A stretch of DNA of 64,000 nt from DAOMNO01 sp035443885. Its GTDB lineage: Bacteria > Planctomycetota > Phycisphaerae > Phycisphaerales > SM1A02. The translations under genes and the position numbers were made by a program. The DNA is taken from assembly GCA_035443885.1 (NCBI GenBank), contig DAOMNO010000002.1, positions 124,001 through 188,000 on the forward strand, read 5' to 3'. Below are positions 36,313 through 45,604 of this stretch, piece after piece; the first letter of the stretch is position 1, and each line of letters begins with the position of its first letter. The notes beneath the pieces were generated by a model, which did not search any database, was not told the DNA's origin, and saw nothing but the letters and a program-made list of their open reading frames with translations.

Positions 36313-37977
36313 TCACATCCTTTGATACCGCGGCCCACTGCCACCTTCGCGCGGCATCCATCGCGGGCCAAGCACATCGGTCGCGCGGCAGTCAATGCAG
36401 TTCGGCGCGTTGATCGTCAATCCATCATCAGTCCACTCATACACACCTGCCGGGCACAGACTTGCATACATGCGCCCCACTGCTTCGGGTATGTCATTTG
36501 TTGGAATCACATGCAGGGGAATATCATCGCGGGTGAGATTGCCAGATTTGAAGTTGGCGTCTTCCTTGCTCAACGACGCAGTTGACGTACTCGATTCCGA
36601 CAACCCCTGCTGTAACTTCGTCCGCGTTATCGCCGCGTCCGTATGCATGGTGATCCGCCCCGGTGGAAGGCTGCCCTTCGTGAGCCACGACAACGCCGCC
36701 ATCATGGAGCCGACAACAATGCCATGCTTGAACGCAGGTCGCATGTTACGCGTCTGTCGCAAATCGTTACCGATCTCGCCTTCGCGAATTGCTCTGTCAT
36801 AGGGTTCAAGCACGCTCCAGGAGAAGTCGTTCTTTTCAAACGCCGCAAATGCCGCTTCCGCTGCGGCCATGCCGGAACGCATGGCGTAGTGCACGCCCTT
36901 GAGCGACGCAACGTTGACAAGACCTGCCGCATCACCCGCGAGAAGCACGCCATGGCCGCCTAAACGATGAGGCAGCGCGTGATAGCCGCCTTCGGGAATG
37001 ATCTTCGCCCCCCACTCCTGGAGTTCGCCGCCTTCGAGATATTGCTGCACAAGCGGATGCGACTTGAGCCGCTGCATCATGCCATGCGGGTCGAGGTCGG
37101 CATATGGGGAATCCAGTCCGACGACGAGGCCGAGCGAAACGAGGTCTTCGCTCATGGGGTACATCCATCCGCCGCCGAATGTGTCGTGCGGCACAGGCCA
37201 GCCAACTGTATGAATCACCTCGCGCAGCGGTGTTTTTACACGCCAGAGTTCTTTGACACCGAGCGCGTAAATCTGTGGATTGTCGGAGCCGATTCGCTCA
37301 CATGCGAGCCATGCCTGCGAAAGCGGCCCGCGCGCTCCTTCACAAAGTACGGTCAACTTTGCGCGCACTTCCGTGGGCGGGTGATAGGAAGGGCCTGGCG
37401 AACCATCGCGTTCACGACCGGTGGGTGCGGTCCGCACTCCTTTCACGCAACGATCTTCAATTAGCAGCGTCTCTGCCGGATAGCCCGCCAGCATGTGCAC
37501 GCCTATTGCTTCTGCACGTTCTGCAAGGAATCGCACGACCTCGCATAAAGAAGCGACATGGCAACCCTTGTTGTGCATGGTGGGCGGAACGGGCAACCGA
37601 AACGCTGAACCGCCGCTGAGAAAATAGAACTTCTCCTGCTCGACCACACCGCGCAAGGGCAGATCGGCGACTGGGACATCAGGCAGCAGCTCACGCAGGG
37701 CGACTGGATTGATGACCGCGCCGGAGAGACAGTGATCGCCCGGACGTTCAGCCTTCTCCAGCACAGCGATCTGCAACATGTCGCTGATGCCTCGTTCCGC
37801 AGCGATCTGCGCGAGCCGTATCGCGCCGGCAAGACCCGCTGCCCCGCCGCCCACAAACAGCACGTCCACTTCAACGACGTCATCCTCGCTGCCCAAAGAG
37901 CGAGGCGCAGCGATCAGGCGATCAAGCGGCAGCGGCGGCTGATAGGTCGCGGGTTGGAACGCATCAAAGGCAGACAT
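36313..37977 (-). CDS. Electron-transfer flavoprotein:ubiquinone oxidoreductase with altered Fe-S site
   Basis: A 554-residue ETF-QO. The FAD-binding turn is DVLFVGGGAAGLAGAIRLA. GDHCLSGAVINPVAL, VHTVGWP-type quinone region and GDAAGLVNVASLKGVHYAM follow, then the ferredoxin-like C-terminus. It transfers electrons from reduced ETF to the membrane quinone pool. The 4Fe-4S ligands normally read CPAGVYE and NCxxCxxCD. Here CPAGVYEW is kept but the second set is NCIDCRATD, so the last Cys is Thr (codon ACC). Start ATG 37977 was chosen; 18 extra upstream residues lack family similarity. It lies 63 bases after etfA and 33 before the dehydrogenase. Confidence 0.9.
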   Translation of the reverse strand: MSAFDAFQPATYQPPLPLDRLIAAPRSLGSEDDVVEVDVLFVGGGAAGLAGAIRLAQIAAERGISDMLQIAVLEKAERPGDHCLSGAVINPVALRELLPDVPVADLPLRGVVEQEKFYFLSGGSAFRLPVPPTMHNKGCHVASLCEVVRFLAERAEAIGVHMLAGYPAETLLIEDRCVKGVRTAPTGRERDGSPGPSYHPPTEVRAKLTVLCEGARGPLSQAWLACERIGSDNPQIYALGVKELWRVKTPLREVIHTVGWPVPHDTFGGGWMYPMSEDLVSLGLVVGLDSPYADLDPHGMMQRLKSHPLVQQYLEGGELQEWGAKIIPEGGYHALPHRLGGHGVLLAGDAAGLVNVASLKGVHYAMRSGMAAAEAAFAAFEKNDFSWSVLEPYDRAIREGEIGNDLRQTRNMRPAFKHGIVVGSMMAALSWLTKGSLPPGRITMHTDAAITRTKLQQGLSESSTSTASLSKEDANFKSGNLTRDDIPLHVIPTNDIPEAVGRMYASLCPAGVYEWTDDGLTINAPNCIDCRATDVLGPRWMPREGGSGPRYQRM

Positions 37978-38040
37978 GGCAATACGGCAGATGGTAACAC
38001 CGGACGGGCTTGATGATCCCGCGCAGTTCACCCCTTGCGA

Positions 38041-39042
38041 TCACCCCCCGCCCCCGCCAAGCTCCTGCGTCAGACGAGGAACGATCTCAAACAGATCGCC
38101 TACACAGCCGTAGGTTGCAACCTCGAAGATCGGTGCGTCCTTGTTGGTGTTGATGGCAACGATAACACGGCTGCTGCGCATGCCCGCAAGGTGCTGAATC
38201 GCTCCATGAACGCCGCACGCAATGTACAAACGCGGGGCGACGGTTTTGCCAGTCAAACCGATCTGCCTTGCATGTGGCTGATAGCCCGCATCGACTGCGG
38301 CCCGCGTCGCGCCGACCGCTCCACCAAGCGCTGCGGCCAACGCCTCAAGAATTGCGAAGTTTTCTGCAGACTTCAGCGATCGGCCGCCGGCCACAATGAT
38401 GTCAGCCTCTGTTACATCCTGTGGGGCAGCCGACTCGCTGTTGGCTGAGGCGTTGTCAACAGCAACCACCCTTGCGTCTGTCGGTTGATCCGCAGCAACA
38501 TCGAGCGGAACGCTCTCAACTATGCTGGTGGCAATCCCTGCCTCAACTATCGAATACGTATTCGGCCGAACGGTTACAACTCGCACACCGGATGACGGCA
38601 ACGTAAACAAGCCAACACATTTGCCACTGTATTGCTGCCGTCTGACGCGCAACTCACCTTGTTCAACAAAGACTTCTGAACAATCGGTTGCGAGCACGGC
38701 GCCAAGCCGGACCGCCAGGCGTGGAGCCATATCGCGCGACATCGCAGTGGATGCCATCAGCACGATCCCCGCGCCAGATGAGGCGACTGCTGCTTCCAGC
38801 GCGCGGCGATACAGCCGCGGTCGATAATCCGCAAGGTGCGCAGCATCTCCTATAAACACCTTGCTGGCTCCCACAGCAGCAGCCGCTTTCGCTGCACCCG
38901 CTGCAACACCTGATCCGATCACAACAGCATGGATGGGCATACCAAATGCCTGTGAGAGCGTCCTTGCGAGTGAGGCGAGTTCAAGTGAAGCGCGATTGAT
39001 GGCATCGCCACGCTTTTCGAGATAGACGAGAATCGCACTCAT
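38041..39042 (-). CDS. etfA: Electron-transfer flavoprotein alpha subunit
   Basis: A 333-residue protein. The C-terminal FAD-binding domain is clear: GLTGKTVAPRLYIACGVHGAIQHLAGMRSS and AINTNKDAPIFEVATYGCVGDLFEIVPRL. The N-terminus is ILVYLEKRGDAINRASLEL. With EtfB it accepts electrons from acyl-CoA-dehydrogenase-type enzymes and gives them to ETF-QO. ATG 39042 overlaps the etfB stop as ATGA. It is expressed with the ETF-QO and dehydrogenase that follow. Confidence 0.95.
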   Translation of the reverse strand: MSAILVYLEKRGDAINRASLELASLARTLSQAFGMPIHAVVIGSGVAAGAAKAAAAVGASKVFIGDAAHLADYRPRLYRRALEAAVASSGAGIVLMASTAMSRDMAPRLAVRLGAVLATDCSEVFVEQGELRVRRQQYSGKCVGLFTLPSSGVRVVTVRPNTYSIVEAGIATSIVESVPLDVAADQPTDARVVAVDNASANSESAAPQDVTEADIIVAGGRSLKSAENFAILEALAAALGGAVGATRAAVDAGYQPHARQIGLTGKTVAPRLYIACGVHGAIQHLAGMRSSRVIVAINTNKDAPIFEVATYGCVGDLFEIVPRLTQELGGGGG

Positions 39043-39833
39043 AGCGCTTTCGCCTCCTCCCGCAGCAGCCGCACAAGCTCGCGCGCCATCTGTGATGCAT
39101 CGCCCTCGATCATCCTGCACGACTGGCGCGCTGGTGGCGGAGTGAGCTTCACAAGAGTCGCATCACAGCGCTCACTGCTCTCAGAAAGATTCATCGAGTG
39201 AATTGACTGCTGCTTCGCTTTCATCAGCTTCGGTAATGCGGGATGTCGCGGTTCGATCAACCCTCGCTCGCATGTCATCAGTGCGGGCAATTGTACGTCA
39301 AACACACTTTCGATACTGCCGGTTGAAGCGCCGACCCTGCAACGCACACGCGCGCGGCTTCCGTCCAGTGTCATCTGGGTGATCGCGCCTGCATGGGGCA
39401 AATCAAGACATTCCGCCAGGGCTGGCCCAAACTCGCCCGCACCGTTGTCAGTCGTCCTCACACCACAAAGGATGAGGTCAAACCCACGCCCGACTGCGGC
39501 CAATTGGTGAATCGCCGCTGCGCACAGTTTCGCAGCGCGAATCTCTTCGTGCGGCAGGATGTCTTCGCAAAGCACATGAACCGCGCGATCCGCACCCATC
39601 GCCAGCGCATGGCGGAGAGCTTCCGCTGCTGCATGGCGGCCAACGGTCATCACGACGATTTCCTGAACATCACTGCGCGAGGCCTTGATCTGCACGGCCT
39701 GCTCAACCGCGATCTCATCAAATGGATCGCAGACGAACTTGAGCCCGTCCTGCTCCAATGCCGAGCCGTCTGCCTTCACGCGAACGGACACGCGCGAGTC
39801 CGGCACGTGCTTCACTATCACAGCGATTCGCAT
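39039..39833 (-). CDS. etfB: Electron-transfer flavoprotein beta subunit
   Basis: A 264-residue protein beginning MRIAVIVKHVPDSRV. It contains CDPFDEIAVEQAVQIK, ALAMGADRAVHV, FDLILCGVRTTDNGAGEFGPALAECL and the GLIEPRHPALPKLMKAKQQSI stretch near the C-terminus. That last stretch corresponds to the loop recognised by partner dehydrogenases. First gene of the minus-strand operon etfB-etfA-ETF-QO-dehydrogenase. Start ATG 39833 was chosen from the family N-terminus; GGAG lies 9 bases upstream. An ATG five codons earlier is possible. Confidence 0.95.
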   Translation of the reverse strand: MRIAVIVKHVPDSRVSVRVKADGSALEQDGLKFVCDPFDEIAVEQAVQIKASRSDVQEIVVMTVGRHAAAEALRHALAMGADRAVHVLCEDILPHEEIRAAKLCAAAIHQLAAVGRGFDLILCGVRTTDNGAGEFGPALAECLDLPHAGAITQMTLDGSRARVRCRVGASTGSIESVFDVQLPALMTCERGLIEPRHPALPKLMKAKQQSIHSMNLSESSERCDATLVKLTPPPARQSCRMIEGDASQMARELVRLLREEAKAL

Positions 39834-39974
39834 CCGCTGATTCTCCATTCCGAGCCGCCTCGGAAGCCGTGAAGTGTACGGGCGCAACGCGAAATTCGCA
39901 CGGATGATGGCGTGCCAGCGTGTTATCGGCTGCCGGGCGAGCTACCATTGGGCCATCCGCACAAGGAATCAAGC

Positions 39975-40598
39975 ATGGCAGGCCACAGCAGCTATCAGCA
40001 GGGCATCATCAACCGTTACTACGAGCACCGAGACACCATCGCCCTTCAGCAGCTCAGCGAGATCGTCTCCGACCTTTATCTCGCTGAGGGCGGCCGTGCG
40101 CAAAAGCTCTGGAAGAATGCAGCGGCTGCACTTGAAAAGGTTGTTGACAAGGACGACCCGCGCGCGAAAAAAATCGTCGCTTCACGCGACCTGAGCGCGC
40201 TCGCCCGACTTGTTGGCGAACTCAGCACTGAAGCCCGGTCCGCCGCCAAGGGCAAGCCCACAGACGACGGGCCGATCATCGGCGAGACCCCAGCAAACCG
40301 GCCTACCCCACCAGCCGCTCCGTCCACTCAGCCCCTTCCGCCAGCTCCACCCACAGAAGCAACTGCGCCGACGCCTGAACAACTCAAGAGCGCGCTCAAG
40401 ATGTTCCGCAAGCGGGTCAAGCTGAAGCGGCTGGATGATGAGTCAAAGCTCGGTCGAAGCCCGCTTTCCAGCGGCAAGAAAGCCGGCTCGTTCGCAATCA
40501 TGGCTCCCCGCGAATATCCACCAGCCGTGTGGGAAGAACTCGCACGTCAAGGCAAGTTGAAAAGCGCGGGTGGCTCGTTCTACGAACTTGTGGAATGA
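39975..40598 (+). CDS. Conserved-looking hypothetical protein with Pro-rich linker
   Basis: A 207-residue soluble protein, start ATG 39975 after AAGGAATC. Residues 1-95 are a helical domain (SSYQQGIINRYYEHRDTIAL, LAEGGRAQKLWKNAAAAL). A Pro/Ala/Thr-rich linker covers about 105-145. The C-terminal 60 residues (ALKMFRKRVKLKRLDDESKL...YPPAVWEELARQGKL) form a small basic domain. No catalytic motif is evident. The tail resembles short basic segments in nucleic-acid-associated proteins, but this is only an impression. Confidence 0.7.
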   Translation: MAGHSSYQQGIINRYYEHRDTIALQQLSEIVSDLYLAEGGRAQKLWKNAAAALEKVVDKDDPRAKKIVASRDLSALARLVGELSTEARSAAKGKPTDDGPIIGETPANRPTPPAAPSTQPLPPAPPTEATAPTPEQLKSALKMFRKRVKLKRLDDESKLGRSPLSSGKKAGSFAIMAPREYPPAVWEELARQGKLKSAGGSFYELVE

Positions 40599-40640
40599 TC
40601 GATTAGATCGGCATTGTTTTCGACATGTTCCGGCAGAGTT

Positions 40641-41072
40641 ATGATGCCCACCATCATGATTGTGCGAACACTTACCAGCGCAGCGGCACTCCTCTTCCTT
40701 GCGAGTTGTGCGCAACGCTATCCCGTCCCCGGCATTCAACATGTCATCCTTTTCGAACTGCTTGAACCAAGCGAAGCGCACGAACTTGCCTTCGACGCCT
40801 TCCATTTGATGCAGACGCCTGTGCAGACCGTCATCACTGGCCCACGCATTGATGTCCACGGCTCTGGTGCCGATCCTCGCTACGATGTTGGGATCACACT
40901 CAGTTTCATGACTCTTGAGCACTATCAAACCTTCGTCCATCATCAGGCACACAATGCCTTCATGGATCGATGGCGTGCACGGTCAAAAACCGTACTGGTC
41001 GCGAGCTATGGGCCAACGTGCGATCCTGACCCAGTTGAAGGCGATGACGATGATGGTTCCTCCGCACGATGA
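40641..41072 (+). CDS. Dabb-domain lipoprotein
   Basis: A 143-residue protein with a lipoprotein signal peptide: hydrophobic TLTSAAALLFLASCAQ has lipobox LASC. The mature part, PGIQHVILFELLEPSEAHELAFDAF followed by YDVGITLSFMTLEHYQTFVHHQAHNAFMD, has the pattern of stress-responsive A/B barrel (Dabb) domains. Its C-terminus is acidic. The family forms small dimeric barrels; a lipid-anchored one is unusual, and the function is unknown. The start is uncertain among several nearby Met codons. Its end overlaps the next gene by about 20 bases. Confidence 0.7.
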   Translation: MMPTIMIVRTLTSAAALLFLASCAQRYPVPGIQHVILFELLEPSEAHELAFDAFHLMQTPVQTVITGPRIDVHGSGADPRYDVGITLSFMTLEHYQTFVHHQAHNAFMDRWRARSKTVLVASYGPTCDPDPVEGDDDDGSSAR

Positions 41073-41622
41073 GGCCATCGTGAACAAGAGCGTGAATCTT
41101 CAGCCGCACCTGCAAGGCGATCTCGTCATCCTTCGGCCGCTCGTGGCTGCGGACTGGGATGCTCTTTTCGCCGTCGCTTCCGATCCGCTGATCTGGGAGC
41201 AGCATCCCGCGTCAGATCGCTACAAGGAAGAGGTTTTTCGAGAATACTTCCGCGAGGCATTGCAGGAAGCCGAACTCGGCACGGGCGGCGCGTTCGCAAT
41301 CATCGACCGCGCTGACAACCGCATCATCGGTTCTTCGCGCTATCATGGCTACGATGCCCAGCGATCGGAAATCGAAATCGGCTGGACGTTTCTCTCCCGT
41401 TCGCACTGGGGTGGCCGCTACAACAGCGAAGTAAAACGCATCATGCTCGCGCATGTGTTTCAATACGTCGATCGCGTCATCTTTCTCGTCGGCGTTTCAA
41501 ACATCCGTTCGCAGAAGGCGATGGAGCGCATCGGCGGCCGCTATGACGGGACGATCGCGAAACCGGACCGCCACGGCAACCTGCCGATGAGCATCCGATA
41601 CGTGGTCGACAAGCCGCGCTGA
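41050..41622 (+). CDS. GNAT-family N-acetyltransferase (RimJ/RimL-like)
   Basis: A 190-residue protein. It has LQPHLQGDLVILRPLVAADWDAL at the N-terminus, then FAIIDRADNRIIGSSRYHGYDAQRSEIEIGWTFL, the RimJ/RimL beta4-beta5 signature. An altered acetyl-CoA loop RSHWGGRYNSEVKRIML follows, and IRSQKAMERIGGRYDG closes the fold. It acetylates an amine using acetyl-CoA; the substrate is unknown. The start is one of Met 41044, 41050 or 41053; GAAGG upstream favours 41050. Start overlaps the lipoprotein gene. Confidence 0.85.
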   Translation: MMVPPHDEAIVNKSVNLQPHLQGDLVILRPLVAADWDALFAVASDPLIWEQHPASDRYKEEVFREYFREALQEAELGTGGAFAIIDRADNRIIGSSRYHGYDAQRSEIEIGWTFLSRSHWGGRYNSEVKRIMLAHVFQYVDRVIFLVGVSNIRSQKAMERIGGRYDGTIAKPDRHGNLPMSIRYVVDKPR

Positions 41623-41710
41623 GTTGTGTGCCTCTTCATTCGCACTGGCAACATCATTTGAAAACCTATCACAACACCAACGGGATTGAGTGGATCAACA
41701 CGCTGGTCGC

Positions 41711-42124
41711 TCAAAACTTGATCACGCCGATTCCCAAAAAAAGCATGTAGAATGCAGAAAAGCACGTCGCAAGGATTCCCAAAATCAAGCCAGCACTGGC
41801 CATACCGCGCGACCCTCTGCTGTAACCACCGCTTGCCATGTCATTTCTGGCGCTGATCGCGATTCCGATCGCCACCGGTCCGAGAGGCATGCATACTGCG
41901 ACCGACACAATCCCAAGGATCAACGCCACGGTCGCCTTGCTGGATTGCTTTTCTTCATGATGCGAACGGACAGTATCTGCGACTGGGGTGCCGCATTCTG
42001 AACAATACCCGCCGATTGTTGCGCCGCTGAGGTCATACCTGCATGAAACACAGTAGATGCGCGACGATCGCATCGGCTGATCGTCACCGCGCAGAGGATC
42101 AAATCCCGGCTGCTCACCGCTCAT
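41711..42124 (-). CDS. Zinc-ribbon membrane protein with DUF4190-like domain
   Basis: A 137-residue protein. A zinc ribbon (CVSCRYDLSGATIGGYCSECG, two CxxC pairs) precedes two hydrophobic helices, ATVALILGIVSVAVCMPLGPVAIGIAI and ASAGLILGILATCFSAFYMLFLGIGV. That helix pair is typical of DUF4190. Its start overlaps the upstream lipoprotein stop as ATGA. Confidence 0.78.
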   Translation of the reverse strand: MSGEQPGFDPLRGDDQPMRSSRIYCVSCRYDLSGATIGGYCSECGTPVADTVRSHHEEKQSSKATVALILGIVSVAVCMPLGPVAIGIAISARNDMASGGYSRGSRGMASAGLILGILATCFSAFYMLFLGIGVIKF

Positions 42125-42873
42125 TCGCCTTCTCCCGCGACACCCGTGCCCTTGAGCGATACGCCGATCTTGAGATTCGGCGCGCCGGTCAGTTCAACCG
42201 CGCCCAACTGCTCGCCCACGGCGGTGGGCGCGAAGGTGAGCGTAACGGTCGCCGTACCCGGCGTCGGCGGCATGGTCGAGCCATCGCGTGCGGGCACCGT
42301 AATGTTGGCATTCTGCACGCCGAAGACCAACGCGCCACCCACAACTCTCGCCACCAGGTTCATCGGTACGGTCGTGTTATTGGTGATCGTGAAGGTGAGT
42401 ATGGCGGGCGGCGCTGCATTAATGAGCTTGCGCCCGAAATCCAACGGAGCGGTATTCGCCGCCACGCCTGTTGTGCCGAGTCCCGCGCCCTGAAGCATGA
42501 ACATTACCCCCTCGCCCGACACACGAACTCGCTGGGACGACGGCACGGTGATAGGGCGCACTTGATCTTCCATCTTGCCAATAACGGTGGGCGCAAAGGT
42601 AACGGTCGCGCTCGTTGTCGCGTTCGGGGCGACTGTTTCACCCGGCTGCGGTACTTGCGCCGCAAAAGGCGCTGCAGGCACGCGCCATGCCTGAACGGTG
42701 ATGGCGTTCGCGGTGCTGTTCGTCCAGTTCAACTGCGCGGGCGAAGACGTTGCGCCGACCAGCACTTTGCCGAAGTCGTGATTGCCTGAAGCTGGTGTGA
42801 GGGAGTTGCAACCGGTGAGCACACCAGCAAGCAAGACTGTTCCGCCGAAAACAACGCATGTGAGACTCTTCAT
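42121..42873 (-). CDS. Lipoprotein with HYDIN/choice-of-anchor-D-type repeats
   Basis: A 250-residue lipoprotein. The signal peptide is MKSLTCVVFGGTVLLAGVLTGC with lipobox LTGC. The mature part carries two Ig-like repeats: HDFGKVLVGATSSPAQLNWTNST...VTFAPTVIG and LDFGRKLINAAPPAILTFTITNNT...LTFAPTAVGEQ. The F-G-x(n)-T-F-x-P pattern is that of ASPM/SPD-2/HYDIN and choice-of-anchor D domains, used for protein binding on cell surfaces. The zinc-ribbon protein is translationally coupled downstream. Confidence 0.8.
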   Translation of the reverse strand: MKSLTCVVFGGTVLLAGVLTGCNSLTPASGNHDFGKVLVGATSSPAQLNWTNSTANAITVQAWRVPAAPFAAQVPQPGETVAPNATTSATVTFAPTVIGKMEDQVRPITVPSSQRVRVSGEGVMFMLQGAGLGTTGVAANTAPLDFGRKLINAAPPAILTFTITNNTTVPMNLVARVVGGALVFGVQNANITVPARDGSTMPPTPGTATVTLTFAPTAVGEQLGAVELTGAPNLKIGVSLKGTGVAGEGE

Positions 42874-43026
42874 GGTTTGCCTCTTGCTTATGAGGTTGGA
42901 ATCGACGCAGGACTGTATTGCCTTGCGTGTACGAAGCGCGCATCAGCATACGCCTTGCCTTGCAAGAATGCACAATACGCGGCACTGCATCGGCCCGATG
43001 TGCCAGCCAGCGCTACACTTTTCCGC

Positions 43027-43527
43027 GTGAACCAGATCACAATAGAGACTGTCGCTCATCTCGAGCGGGCGACCGCAGCGGGAATCCACGCCGTGCAGAT
43101 GGCCGCGTACGCGCAGGAAGCCTTGCTGCTCGGCGTGCAGGACTTTCCACCCCTTCGTGTTACGGTTCGCGATATTCAAAGCTCTCAGGAGCAACTCACG
43201 GTTGCTTTGCACCGTCAAACCATCATCGGTGCGATCGGCGTAGAGCCGCCCTCCATTGCGCACTGGTCTGGCCAGAAACTCGATACGTTTCACATCTCAT
43301 CACTCGCTGTGCTGCCTGAATACCAGCGCCAAGGTATCGGCAGGCGACTTGTGCAGGCGATCATCGCGGCGCACGGCGCACAGCGAATTACGGTTTCGAC
43401 CGACGCTCGCAACGCGCCCGCGCTTGTGCTGTACCGACGACTTGACTTCATCGAATGTCAACGTCGCACGGTCATCGCTGGCGATGACGCCTATGACTTA
43501 ATCCTCCTGCGTCGCAAGCCGTGCTGA
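43027..43527 (+). CDS. GNAT-family N-acetyltransferase
   Basis: A 166-residue protein if GTG 43027 is the start; no good ATG lies at the expected N-terminus. The acetyl-CoA loop is HISSLAVLPEYQRQGIGRRLVQAII (Q/RxxGxG/A). It is followed by ITVSTDARNAPALVLYRRLDFIECQRR, the beta5-beta6 end of the fold. Substrate unknown. It is divergent from the HYDIN-type lipoprotein gene and convergent with icd. Confidence 0.85.
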   Translation: MNQITIETVAHLERATAAGIHAVQMAAYAQEALLLGVQDFPPLRVTVRDIQSSQEQLTVALHRQTIIGAIGVEPPSIAHWSGQKLDTFHISSLAVLPEYQRQGIGRRLVQAIIAAHGAQRITVSTDARNAPALVLYRRLDFIECQRRTVIAGDDAYDLILLRRKPC

Positions 43528-43551
43528 TGGCTCAAGACCAAAACCACTGGT

Positions 43552-45039
43552 TCACGCCATCGCCAGTTTAGGTTTTGATGGGCTTGTGGTGGCACCGCCC
43601 ATGTGCTTGATGATCGCATCGCCGAACTCGCTGCACTTGAGCTTCGTCGCACCCTCCATCATGCGGTGGAAGTCGTAGGTTACGGTCTTGGCAGCGATCG
43701 CGCCTTCAATGCCTGCGATAATGAGGTCTGCCGCTTCGGTCCAGCCCATGTATCGCAGCATCATTTCACCCGACAGGATGACCGACCCCGGATTCACCTG
43801 ATCGAGGTTGGCGTACTTGGGCGCGGTGCCGTGGGTGGCTTCGAAAATCGCGTGTCCGGTTACATAGTTGATGTTCGCGCCCGGCGCGATGCCGATGCCG
43901 CCCACCTGCGCTGCCAGCGCATCTGAAAGATAGTCGCCATTCAGGTTCATCGTGGCGATGACATCGAAGTCCTTCGCTCGCGTCAGCACCTGCTGGAGTG
44001 TGATGTCTGCGATGGTATCCTTGATCAGAAGCATCTTCTTCCAACCCCCGGAGCCATGTGTAGGCCACAACTTCAAGGCTTCTTCGACTTCCTTGACAAC
44101 CTGGGCTTTCTGCTGCGGCGTCATCATGTCGAAGCCGGGGTCGATCATGCGGGCGTTGTCTTCAGGCGACAGATTCGGATTCGCTTCCTTGTTGCCGAGA
44201 ATCCACGATTCGCGCTCCGTTACCACTTTGTCGCGGAAGAAATCCACCGCAACCTTATAGCCCCAGTCGCGGAACGCGCCTTCGGTGAACTTCATGATGT
44301 TGCCCTTGTGCACGAGCGTAACCGAGCGTCGCCCGTTCTTGAGCGCGTAGCTGATCGCACTGTGCACGAGTCGTTCGGTGCCGTGGTAGGAGATCGGCTT
44401 GAAACCGATACCGCACATCACGCCTGCATCGCGCGCAGGCATGCCGACCTTCTCAAGCTGCTTGTTCCAATCCGCGATCTTTTCCTTCGAGCCGAATCGA
44501 ATCTTACCGAACTCCTTGGCAAAGGTCTGCGCGAGGAAGTCGAGGCACTTCTGCGCGTCCACACTGCCGCCTGCGTACTCAATGCCCGCGTAGATGTCTT
44601 CCGTATTCTCGCGGAAGATGACCATGTCCACATCTTCCGGCTTGCGCACCGGCGAAGGCACGCCCTTGAAATACTTCACCGGGCGCAGACACACATACAA
44701 ATCGAGCAGTTGCCGCAGCGCGACGTTGAGCGAGCGGATGCCGCCGCCGACTGGTGTGGTGAGCGGGCCTTTGATGCCGACGAGATGCTGCTTGAATGCT
44801 TCGAGCGTTTCATCAGGCAGCCAGTTGCTGGTCTTGTTAAATGCCTTCTCGCCCGCGAGGACTTCTTTCCAAGTGATCTTACGCTTGCCGCCATAAGCCT
44901 TCTCCACGGCTGCATCGAACACGCGCACGGAAGCCCGCCAGATATCCGGCCCGGTGCCATCGCCCTCAATGAAGGGGATGATCGGCTGATCGGGGACGTT
45001 CAAACCATTGGGGGTCATGGTGATGGACTGTGCAGACAT
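43552..45039 (-). CDS. icd: NADP-dependent isocitrate dehydrogenase
   Basis: A 495-residue enzyme. It contains IPFIEGDGTGPDIW, the substrate Ser/Arg region PLTTPVGGGIRSLNVALRQ, VIFRENTEDIYAGIEY, KGNIMKFTEGAF, NLNGDYLSDALAAQVGGIGIAPGANI and FEATHGTAPKYAN. This is the bacterial homodimeric type that converts isocitrate to 2-oxoglutarate with NADP. It is somewhat longer than the E. coli enzyme (416), mainly through an insertion in the middle. GGAG lies 8 bases before the ATG and TATACT about 50 bases upstream may be its -10 box. Confidence 0.95.
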   Translation of the reverse strand: MSAQSITMTPNGLNVPDQPIIPFIEGDGTGPDIWRASVRVFDAAVEKAYGGKRKITWKEVLAGEKAFNKTSNWLPDETLEAFKQHLVGIKGPLTTPVGGGIRSLNVALRQLLDLYVCLRPVKYFKGVPSPVRKPEDVDMVIFRENTEDIYAGIEYAGGSVDAQKCLDFLAQTFAKEFGKIRFGSKEKIADWNKQLEKVGMPARDAGVMCGIGFKPISYHGTERLVHSAISYALKNGRRSVTLVHKGNIMKFTEGAFRDWGYKVAVDFFRDKVVTERESWILGNKEANPNLSPEDNARMIDPGFDMMTPQQKAQVVKEVEEALKLWPTHGSGGWKKMLLIKDTIADITLQQVLTRAKDFDVIATMNLNGDYLSDALAAQVGGIGIAPGANINYVTGHAIFEATHGTAPKYANLDQVNPGSVILSGEMMLRYMGWTEAADLIIAGIEGAIAAKTVTYDFHRMMEGATKLKCSEFGDAIIKHMGGATTSPSKPKLAMA

Positions 45040-45171
45040 GGCAAATGCTCCGTCGTGGCAGAATGTGGCGGAAAAACAAGAAAAACCGGGTGAGTTGTCA
45101 GTATAGCAGAGGCCCGGCGGTTACTCCCGCAGGCCCGCAAACCCGCTCGCCCACGCGCAAAAACCATGCGG

Positions 45172-45588
45172 CTACTTCAACCGTTCCAGTTTGCCCTTGC
45201 GCTTCACGATGTTCTTGTAGTCCCACTGGATGTCGATCGACTTCTCAATCCACCGCTTCAAGTCCTTCGCGACGATCTGATCGACCGATGTGTAGCGAGC
45301 CTCGGCGGCCTTGAAACTGCCTTCCGGCTGAAGGCCCGGCTCATCGAAGGATTGCCCACTCCAGAACAGCAGGCGGATGCAGTTCTTTAGCTTGCTGTAG
45401 CCGACGATCGGGTTGCCTTCGATGAACCACACCGGGTGCCGATGCCAGATTTTGTTTTCCACGTGGGGAGCAACCTTCGCAAGGTGTCGATCAATAGCCT
45501 TGGCGAGCGCATCGCAGATGCCTTGTTCGCCGGTCGCTCCACCAGCTTGTGCTGCGTTGTACGCCAGAATGTCTTTGTGGATGGGCAT
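45172..45588 (-). CDS. DUF1801-type protein (paralogue of the gene at 52825-53229)
   Basis: A 138-residue cytoplasmic protein starting MPIHKDILAYNAAQ. The core ENKIWHRHPVWFIEGNPIVGY and KNCIRLLFWSGQSFDEPGL fits the DUF1801/YdhG fold, whose function is not established. It is the closest relative of the gene at 52825-53229, differing mainly near residues 15-40. This copy lies outside the genomic island, that one inside. It follows the YdeI-like gene by 17 bases and may be co-transcribed with it. Confidence 0.82.
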   Translation of the reverse strand: MPIHKDILAYNAAQAGGATGEQGICDALAKAIDRHLAKVAPHVENKIWHRHPVWFIEGNPIVGYSKLKNCIRLLFWSGQSFDEPGLQPEGSFKAAEARYTSVDQIVAKDLKRWIEKSIDIQWDYKNIVKRKGKLERLK

Positions 45589-45604
45589 TTGGTGTTCGGT
45601 GTAA

